This document shows positions 1-4,260 of a stretch of 5,726 nucleotides of DNA, one piece after another. The translations under genes were made by a program, and so were the position numbers. The notes beneath the pieces were generated by a model. The model was given only the letters and a program-made list of their open reading frames with translations, ran no database searches and was not told the origin of the DNA. Position 1 is the stretch's first letter; every line of letters starts with the position of its first letter. This stretch comes from Desulfobacula sp. (lineage in GTDB: Bacteria; Desulfobacterota; Desulfobacteria; Desulfobacterales; Desulfobacteraceae): assembly GCA_029940235.1 (NCBI GenBank), contig JAOZRI010000163.1, positions 1 through 5,726 on the forward strand. The letters are read 5' to 3'.

Positions 1-96
1 ATTAGTTTGTCCGCATCAACCTTTTTTTTGGGGCTGAAGAAATCAAGTTCTGGCAAAGCCAGGGCCTAAAAATTATATTTATTTACTAATTTTTGT

Positions 97-124
97 TTTA
101 TGCCCAAATAACTTATCAAGTCAA
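97..124 (-). promoter_or_regulatory. Weak sigma-70-like promoter pointing out of the left edge
   Basis: Minus strand: TTGACT (119-124) and CATAAA (97-102) with 16-base spacing, matching five of six and four of six consensus positions. It would read toward a frame open to the left edge. In AT-rich sequence such matches arise often by chance. Confidence 0.25.
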
Positions 125-281
125 GGAATATCTGAATATTTGCCATAAGGTATGTATAAAAACAGTGTTTAAAATTTATTTTTCCTCACACTGGAAGGTC
201 ACAATTTAAAATTCCCCCACCCTTTATTCTTACTTGAGAACAGCATTACACAATAGAACAGCCACTCAGGATGTCGACCGC

Positions 282-304
282 TTCCCAAGTTACTGACCTG
301 GGAA
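282..304 (-). terminator. Hairpin after the signalling operon, weak terminator candidate
   Basis: In minus-strand RNA, UUCCCAGG (304-297) pairs with CUUGGGAA (289-282) over eight base pairs with one G-U, around a seven-base loop, 32 bases after the stop of the Cache-HAMP gene. No U-run follows, so it is not a standard intrinsic terminator; it may end Rho-dependent transcripts or protect the 3' end. An A/T-only inverted repeat (322-328 and 338-344) overlaps the stop codon and supplies a U-run just before it. Confidence 0.35.
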
Positions 305-335
305 ATAGCCTTAAGATAGTTAAAAAATCGGCTCA

Positions 336-1427
336 CTATTTTTTGCGCAGTCTTTGAATGGACAGTTTTACACTTTGCTGAAGCCTTGATATGGATTCTG
401 CTAAAACTGCCAGTTCATCTTTTGATCGAATTTTAATCAAGGCATCCAGATCACCAAGACTGATCCGGTCAGTCATTTGAGACAAATATTTTATATTAGC
501 TGTTAGTCTGCCGCCAAAAAGAAAAACAATAATGGCAATAATTATTATAATGACAGAAGTTGTAATGGCACTTTTCAAGGTTTCAGCTTTTGCAATTGCC
601 ATACTTTCAGTTTTCAACCGCTGCATGGGTTTGGTAAAATCATCAAGATAGGTTGTGGAGGCAATGTTAAACCTGGTTCCTGCGACATTAACACAAGCCA
701 TGTATTTGTTTTTAAAAGATTTGTCTTTTTCCTGCCATTGATAATATCCCTTTGAGGCTTGTTCACCTGTTACTGCTGTTAAAATTTTCCAGAATTCAGG
801 AAAATTAACACCCAGGGGTTTTTCAAGCATGGCCATATCATCCAGTGCCGGTGCACAGATGTTGGGTCTGATATGGGCGCGGGTTCGCCATTTTCCATCC
901 AACTCGTTCCCATATAAGGCGGTATATCCGCTTTTTCCAACTTTTTGAACTGCAATTTGTCTAAATTGCTCATCATTCATAAATTGTTCTTTTACAAGTT
1001 CCGGATGGGTATCAAGGTATAGTTTTACCTGTTTCGCAACAGACTGGGCAGTTTTCATGATATCATTTTCAGCCATTTCTTTGATGATACTGGTACCTTG
1101 TTTCCCAAATTGTTCTGCTGTTTTATTCAGTTGAAGAATCAGATAATAAGCCTGTGCCGCAAAGACGGCAATCAGGATAATCAAAAAGGAAAACAATTTA
1201 AAGCGTATGCCAAATCCTTTGAGCTTGGTTTGGGCTGCATCAGAAGGCTTTTGGCTGGTTTCTGGTTGTAGTGTGCTTGACTGGGAAGATATATTTGAGA
1301 TGATTTCTTTTTTATGAACGATAATATGGTTATTGCATGATTTACATTTGAATTTGACTTTTGGAGCAGTAATTTTGTTTGGATCAATTCTATAAGTTGC
1401 ACCACATTTATTACATGTTATCTTCAT
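336..1427 (-). CDS. Zinc-ribbon / single-Cache-like / HAMP membrane sensor without an output domain
   Basis: 363 residues. Residues 1-35 form an MJ0042-type zinc ribbon: CNKC at 5-8 and CKSC at 28-31, with the typical Y-R-I-D-P stretch between. A polar linker (40-70) leads to a first membrane helix at about 76-100. Residues about 101-285 are probably extracytoplasmic and look like a single-Cache sensor domain (amphipathic helix, then a G-Y-T-A-L-Y strand near 167-172 and a W-Q-E-K-D turn near 231). A second helix spans about 286-307, and a HAMP domain follows at about 305-355, with the D-E-L motif at 337-339. The protein ends eight residues later, with no kinase, cyclase or methyl-accepting domain. 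The likely role is to sense a small ligand outside the membrane and signal through HAMP or the N-terminal zinc ribbon to separate partners; this is inference. The start is firm: AAGGAG lies seven bases upstream. It is the last gene of the four-gene operon. Confidence 0.9.
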   Translation of the reverse strand: MKITCNKCGATYRIDPNKITAPKVKFKCKSCNNHIIVHKKEIISNISSQSSTLQPETSQKPSDAAQTKLKGFGIRFKLFSFLIILIAVFAAQAYYLILQLNKTAEQFGKQGTSIIKEMAENDIMKTAQSVAKQVKLYLDTHPELVKEQFMNDEQFRQIAVQKVGKSGYTALYGNELDGKWRTRAHIRPNICAPALDDMAMLEKPLGVNFPEFWKILTAVTGEQASKGYYQWQEKDKSFKNKYMACVNVAGTRFNIASTTYLDDFTKPMQRLKTESMAIAKAETLKSAITTSVIIIIIAIIVFLFGGRLTANIKYLSQMTDRISLGDLDALIKIRSKDELAVLAESISRLQQSVKLSIQRLRKK

Positions 1428-1434
1428 GGTATAT

Positions 1435-1440
1435 CTCCTT
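1435..1440 (-). promoter_or_regulatory. Strong ribosome binding site for the Cache-HAMP gene
   Basis: AAGGAG on the minus strand, seven bases before the ATG at 1427. It fixes the start codon and suggests the membrane sensor is translated independently of the upstream gene, which ends 42 bases before it. Confidence 0.8.
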
Positions 1441-1469
1441 TATATGGGGGTTAGGGAGCATTTTTTTTA

Positions 1470-1916
1470 TTAATATTGTTTTATGACTTCCAGCATGATT
1501 TTTTGAAATTGCTGCTTTCCATCAGAATCATTAATTTCCAATGATATTTTTTCCAAAAGGTTGTACAGCATTTTATAGGGAAAATTTTCTCTGGATTTGT
1601 TAAATTCTTCTATTTTATCATCAATAACCAATGGAGCAATCGGGCCGATGCATCTAGAAAGTTCTTTTTCCAGTTTTTCCCAGAAAAGTGTAGGGATTTC
1701 AATAGAAGGGTGTGACAGGGTCTGGATCAGCTTAATAAGTTTTTTATCCTGTAATTTTTTTAGAACCCTGGTAAGTTGATCTGAATTTACATTCAATCTG
1801 GCTTTGAGTTTATCCAGGTCACGGTATTTATAAACCATGGCAATAACATACCACTCTGAAGGTGTCAGTGTTATTGATTCCTTCACCGGCAATAGTTCAA
1901 TTGATTTACTGGTCAT
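1470..1916 (-). CDS. Small winged-helix-like protein with C-terminal IGPIA-motif domain
   Basis: 148 residues, soluble, no signal peptide or membrane helix. Residues about 17-65 read like a winged-helix fold: helix E-W-Y-V-I-A-M-V, then L-D-K-L-K-A-R-L, then a recognition-like helix S-D-Q-L-T-R-V-L-K-K-L followed by K-K-L-I-K-L-I as a wing strand. Residues about 77-148 are a helical domain with IGPIAP at 90-95, then L-Y-N-L-L-E-K-I and F-Q-K-I-M-L. From memory, this pattern resembles a small domain at the C-terminus of some bacterial Ser/Thr kinases and other signalling proteins (possibly DUF8082); I cannot confirm the family name. It may bind DNA, but such wHTH domains also act as protein-interaction modules in PATAN-linked systems. 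It is the third gene of the operon, 12 bases after its upstream neighbour, with a good ribosome site. The gene is certain; the function is open. Confidence 0.85.
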   Translation of the reverse strand: MTSKSIELLPVKESITLTPSEWYVIAMVYKYRDLDKLKARLNVNSDQLTRVLKKLQDKKLIKLIQTLSHPSIEIPTLFWEKLEKELSRCIGPIAPLVIDDKIEEFNKSRENFPYKMLYNLLEKISLEINDSDGKQQFQKIMLEVIKQY

Positions 1917-1924
1917 GGGTATCC

Positions 1925-1930
1925 CCCCTT
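1925..1930 (-). promoter_or_regulatory. Ribosome binding site overlapping the upstream stop codon
   Basis: AAGGGG on the minus strand, eight bases before the ATG at 1916. It shares bases with the TAA stop (1929-1931) of the preceding gene, so a ribosome terminating there sits on the next initiation site. This favours coupled translation of the two small proteins. Confidence 0.65.
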
Positions 1931-2291
1931 AACGGTCAAAAAATGATAAAAGAAATTTAGGAAATTTGCTTTGCATGTCTGTGTCTTCTATAAAGGTATT
2001 AAATTCCATTTTTACCTGGGACACGCTGATATCATTGCTGCATTCGCAGATGTAAATTGTTTGATTCTTTTTATAAAGATAAATATATTCACTATGAGTA
2101 TACAATAACAGATGTGAGCCTGGATCATTTTCCTTTAGTCGAACAATAATTTTGTCAAAATATCGTCTTTTTTCTTTTTTAATATCCGGGAAATAAACAG
2201 TTTTATTATTGTTGTGGATAATAACACTTTTTACAAAATGATTTTCACCTATAAATTTAAGTGCCGGTGGCCATTTAGAATTTAATTTCAT
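1929..2291 (-). CDS. Small uncharacterised protein, possibly Roadblock/LC7-like
   Basis: 120 residues, soluble, not confidently recognised. The pattern is mixed alpha/beta: strand S-V-I-I-H (22-26), strand T-V-Y-F (31-34), helix around 43-54, strand H-L-L-L-Y (60-64), strand Y-I-Y-L-Y (69-73), strand T-I-Y-I-C (78-82), then helix 89-101. An alternation ending in a strand-turn-strand and helix would suit a Roadblock/LC7 (MglB-like) fold, but this is a guess from the predicted order. Its ATG overlaps the TGA of the upstream PATAN gene (ATGA at 2288-2291). The nearest upstream purine run, AGGG, is about 15 bases away, so translational coupling is likely. It is very AT-rich, like its upstream neighbour. 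The tight coupling suggests the two proteins are made in equal amounts and may form a complex. Confidence 0.8.
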   Translation of the reverse strand: MKLNSKWPPALKFIGENHFVKSVIIHNNNKTVYFPDIKKEKRRYFDKIIVRLKENDPGSHLLLYTHSEYIYLYKKNQTIYICECSNDISVSQVKMEFNTFIEDTDMQSKFPKFLLSFFDR

Positions 2292-2857
2292 AATTGAAAA
2301 ATATCCCTGGTTTTCATAAATATCAAAATATCATTAGTCAGTATTTCTTTTTTGAACAACAATTCTATCCTGGCATTTATATTTTTATCTAGATATACAA
2401 CTATAAAATTTTCACCGTCAAAGAATTCAAAATATTTAATATCGAATATTTCAGGAGAAAAACAAAAAGAGTGGGAATATTCATAAATAAGCACATGATC
2501 AATATTATATTTTACAGAAAAGACTCTTCTTATTTTATTAAGGTATTCCTTAGCATCATCTTTTCGTTTAGCACAATCAATTAAGAGAAAATTTATATCA
2601 GCATTGATGTTTTTTTCAGGTAAAATAATTTTTTCATCAAATTTAAAATCAAGTTCTTCCAGTAATGCCAACTGTTTTACAGCATCGATACCATAAACTC
2701 CTAAAAAATCAGCATAAACAATACTGCCGTTTGAAAATCCGATTTTGCCGACTACTGATTTTTCCCTGCTGAGTGCAATGGTGCCGCTGCTGTTATCATT
2801 ATAGCAAACCTGCATCAGGCTGGTGATTGAAAAAGTTTTAAGCGTTCCGGCAAACAT
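2288..2857 (-). CDS. PATAN (DUF4388) domain protein, first gene of the operon
   Basis: 189 residues, cytoplasmic. Residues 2-100 carry the PATAN/DUF4388 pattern: F-x-G-x-L-x-x-F at 2-9, S-L-M-Q-V near 13-17, S-G-T-I-A-L at 24-29, G-K-I-G-F-S-N-G-S-I-V-Y-A-D at 37-50, and closing L-L-I-D-C-A-K-R-K-D-D at 91-101. In known proteins PATAN domains sit beside response-regulator receiver domains, Roadblock proteins and GTPases and mediate protein contacts rather than catalysis. The C-terminal part (about 105-189) is unassigned. It has helices and a strand-turn-strand section (Y-F-E-F-F then F-I-V-V-Y-L) that resembles a section of the next gene's product. The start ATG at 2857 is fixed by an in-frame TAA two codons upstream. 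The best Shine-Dalgarno sequence lies 30 bases away with a hairpin in between. There is no receiver domain and no conserved catalytic residue. Confidence 0.9.
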   Translation of the reverse strand: MFAGTLKTFSITSLMQVCYNDNSSGTIALSREKSVVGKIGFSNGSIVYADFLGVYGIDAVKQLALLEELDFKFDEKIILPEKNINADINFLLIDCAKRKDDAKEYLNKIRRVFSVKYNIDHVLIYEYSHSFCFSPEIFDIKYFEFFDGENFIVVYLDKNINARIELLFKKEILTNDILIFMKTRDIFQL

Positions 2858-2866
2858 GATTTAAAC

Positions 2867-2893
2867 AAACCACTATGGTTTTATAATCTCCTT
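2867..2893 (-). promoter_or_regulatory. Shine-Dalgarno sequence separated from the start codon by a hairpin
   Basis: On the minus strand AAGGAG (2888-2893) is the only strong ribosome site before the ATG at 2857, but the gap is 30 bases. Inside the gap AAACCA (2876-2881) and TGGTTT (2867-2872) pair perfectly around a three-base TAG loop. Folding would remove 15 bases and leave an effective spacing of 15. A GTG at the loop (2871-2873) opens an 11-codon out-of-frame ORF overlapping the start of the PATAN gene. Either the hairpin bridges the distance or the short frame acts as a leader; both are inference. Confidence 0.45.
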
Positions 2894-2932
2894 GAAATGT
2901 TCCGGTTCAAAAGTCCATGTTGTGAACTTCCA

Positions 2933-2977
2933 CCGATTAGATCCGTGTTTATTAATCCTTTTGAATCGACTAATCAG
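2933..2977 (-). other. Stem in the probable 5' leader of the signalling operon
   Basis: In minus-strand RNA, CUGAUUAG (2977-2970) can pair with CUAAUCGG (2940-2933) over eight base pairs, one of them a U-G wobble, around a 29-base loop. The same pairing in plus-strand RNA has a C-A mismatch, so the structure suits the minus-strand transcript better. A second shorter pair, GTTCA/TGAAC (2905-2909 and 2923-2927), lies further downstream. No known riboswitch was recognised. Confidence 0.35.
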
Positions 2978-2996
2978 ATAGCACTAATTCTCTGTT

Positions 2997-3014
2997 TACT
3001 GCGACTAAGCAGTA
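2997..3014. repeat. Perfect 6-bp inverted repeat at the predicted transcription start
   Basis: TACTGC (2997-3002) and GCAGTA (3009-3014) are perfect inverted copies separated by six bases. The start predicted from the sigma-54-like site falls at about 3009, inside this repeat, so it fits an operator for a dimeric regulator better than an RNA stem. Its short length means chance is possible. Confidence 0.35.
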
Positions 3015-3019
3015 TGTAA

Positions 3020-3035
3020 TGCAAAAATTATGCCA
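3020..3035 (-). promoter_or_regulatory. Candidate sigma-54 (RpoN) -24/-12 promoter for the signalling operon
   Basis: The minus strand reads TGGCATAATTTTTGCA. Against the consensus TGGCACG-N4-TTGCW this matches 10 of 12 defined positions, including the essential GG at -24 and GC at -12 with exact spacing. The predicted start is near 3009, giving a leader of about 150 bases before the PATAN gene. A true sigma-54 promoter would need an enhancer-binding activator; none is encoded here. The site overlaps the arm and T-run of the large inverted repeat, so the T-run may instead belong to a terminator. Confidence 0.5.
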
Positions 3036-3081
3036 TATTCTGCAAAGATAGAGGAAGCTGATGCCATGCAGAAAATGGCAT
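3030..3081 (-). terminator. Large inverted repeat, candidate terminator of the transporter transcript
   Basis: The arms 3030-3044 and 3067-3081 are inverted copies of 15 bases with one internal mismatch, around a 22-base loop. In minus-strand RNA the hairpin is followed by AAUUUUUGC, which fits an intrinsic terminator about 180 bases after the transporter stop. On the plus strand it is followed by a weaker UUUCUU, so it might act both ways. A nested shorter stem (ATGCCA 3061-3066 with TGGCAT 3076-3081) competes with the long one. The long loop and the overlap with the sigma-54-like site leave room for a regulatory-site reading. Confidence 0.5.
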
Positions 3082-3183
3082 TTTCTTAATACAAAAGTAG
3101 TTGATTTCTTTTTGATCATGACAATTATTGATTGCAGTTTGACAAAAAAAGAACAGCTGGTATCTTTATTACAGGGCGTTTAG
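3061..3183 (+). CDS. Possible 40-codon small ORF, doubtful
   Basis: ATG at 3061, TAG at 3181-3183, 40 residues, preceded by GAGG (3051-3054) at six-base spacing. The product has a short hydrophobic middle (V-V-D-F-F-L-I-M-T-I-I, about 13-23) and a polar end, with no recognised similarity. It would be the only plus-strand gene in the window and lies between two minus-strand genes. Its ribosome site and start fall inside the loop and arm of the large inverted repeat. The frame upstream is open back to about 2974 except for one TAG at 3049-3051, so a decayed gene is another reading. Chance is the simplest explanation. Confidence 0.18.
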   Translation: MPCRKWHFLNTKVVDFFLIMTIIDCSLTKKEQLVSLLQGV

Positions 3184-3258
3184 GATTATTTTATGCTCCA
3201 TAAGGCTGATGGCTTTGATAATGCCTTGGCCTCCCCTCCCATGCATCCAACATGCCCT

Positions 3259-4185
3259 TTAAAAGAAATATATTTTCCGCTGCAATTTAAAAGAGGACAT
3301 GATCAATCCAAATAGAATCAGTATTCCTCCTGTAAAGTGATATACAAAAAGACTCTCATTTAAGAACAGATAGGCAATTATAGAAGTGAATACAGGCAAA
3401 AGATACATAAATACAGATGCAATGGAAGCTCCTGCAGTTTTAACTCCAAAATTCCAGCAAAGATAGGCTAAAATTGAAGGAAATATACCAAGGTATAAAA
3501 AAATTATAATATTACCTGGCTTAAGTTCAAACCCTTTAAACAAAACAAATTCCCATAAATAAAAAGGTAATATACAAAGAACCCCAAAAAAAATTAACAT
3601 TGCCAAAAAAGAGATTGGAGAGATATCAATAGGATTTTTTTTGAGCAGTACAGAATAAAATGACCATGAGGCAATGGAAAGAACAATAAGAAGATCTCCA
3701 GGATTAAAAGAAAGAGTGGATAACACCTGCCATGACCCTTTACTAATGATAATCAGTACTCCAATTATGGAAACTATTATGCCAAACGTCTGTAAAGCAA
3801 AGGGTTTTTTTCTATTCATTATCCAGGAAAATATTATAGTCATCACAGGCATTGTAGCAACTACAAGGGAAATATTTGTGGCACTTGTATATTGGGCTCC
3901 AAGATATAAAATTGAATTATAGGCTGCAACGCTTGGAATGGAGAGAAAAAACAGAAATCCAAGGTTCTGTCTAATTAATGGCATATCTTTTTTTAGATGG
4001 GGCACGGCAAAAGGAAAAAGAAAAATCAAAGCAAGAAACCAACGGTAAAAGGAGAGAGCCATGGGCTTGATTTCCATTACAACAGCTTTTGCAATAACTG
4101 TATTAATTGCCCAGAAAAAAATGGTCAGGGTCAACCCGGCATAGGCCAAAACCATTGGGGATATTTTATTTTTTTCTCTTTTCAA
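3259..4185 (-). CDS. EamA/DMT-superfamily inner-membrane transporter
   Basis: Up to 308 residues with ten predicted membrane helices at about 13-35, 43-62, 73-93, 97-121, 132-148, 163-181, 189-210, 226-245, 254-275 and 280-297. These form the two tandem EamA repeats (about 13-148 and 164-297) typical of the drug/metabolite transporter superfamily. Family hallmarks include F-Y-R-W at 46-49, the T-S-A-T-N-I-S-L-V-V-A-T-M-P stretch at 100-113, G-D-L-L near 163, and A-G-A-S-I-A-S-V-F-M-Y-L-L-P at 251-264 followed by N-E-S-L. Members export amino acids, nucleotides or other small metabolites; the substrate cannot be read from sequence. The full frame begins with TTG at 4183-4185 without a clear ribosome site; ATG at 4153-4155 (residue 11) is an alternative that keeps all helices. 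It follows the zinc-finger gene by 75 bases with no terminator seen, so shared transcription is possible. Confidence 0.9.
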   Translation of the reverse strand: MKREKNKISPMVLAYAGLTLTIFFWAINTVIAKAVVMEIKPMALSFYRWFLALIFLFPFAVPHLKKDMPLIRQNLGFLFFLSIPSVAAYNSILYLGAQYTSATNISLVVATMPVMTIIFSWIMNRKKPFALQTFGIIVSIIGVLIIISKGSWQVLSTLSFNPGDLLIVLSIASWSFYSVLLKKNPIDISPISFLAMLIFFGVLCILPFYLWEFVLFKGFELKPGNIIIFLYLGIFPSILAYLCWNFGVKTAGASIASVFMYLLPVFTSIIAYLFLNESLFVYHFTGGILILFGLIMSSFKLQRKIYFF

Positions 4186-4260
4186 ATCATACCATTGAAT
4201 TCAACTACAATTTTCAGCAAACAGAAGGCAAACATCATGCAACAGATAAGATGGTGTTCT

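Larger units (their letters stand above)
1..335. other. 335-base stretch without a convincing gene
   Basis: It holds the post-operon hairpin, the weak leftward promoter, a perfect CTGGC-AAA-GCCAG hairpin at 50-62 with no T-run, and a nine-base direct repeat TTTAAAATT at 168-176 and 205-213. At the edge, a minus-strand frame is open from 66 to 1 and a plus-strand frame from 1 to a TAA at 67-69. Neither has a usable start or recognisable similarity. Confidence 0.5.
2858..3258. other. 401-base intergenic region with regulatory structure
   Basis: No convincing gene. It holds the sigma-54-like site, the large inverted repeat, the six-base repeat at the predicted start, the leader stems and the hairpin-spaced ribosome site. 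A sigma-70-like pair also lies on the plus strand: TTGACA (3139-3144) and TATCTT (3161-3166) with 16-base spacing, pointing toward the 3' end of the transporter with no good gene behind it; it could make an antisense RNA. A weak AAGGC/GCCTT repeat lies at about 3205-3230. Confidence 0.6.

Noticed and set aside
50..62. CTGGC-AAA-GCCAG hairpin as a terminator
   Set aside because: The stem is only five base pairs and neither strand has a T-run directly after it.
779..1405. Two minus-strand ORFs (779-976 and 1181-1405) within the Cache-HAMP gene
   Set aside because: They lie wholly inside the strongly supported sensor gene in another frame and show no domain pattern.
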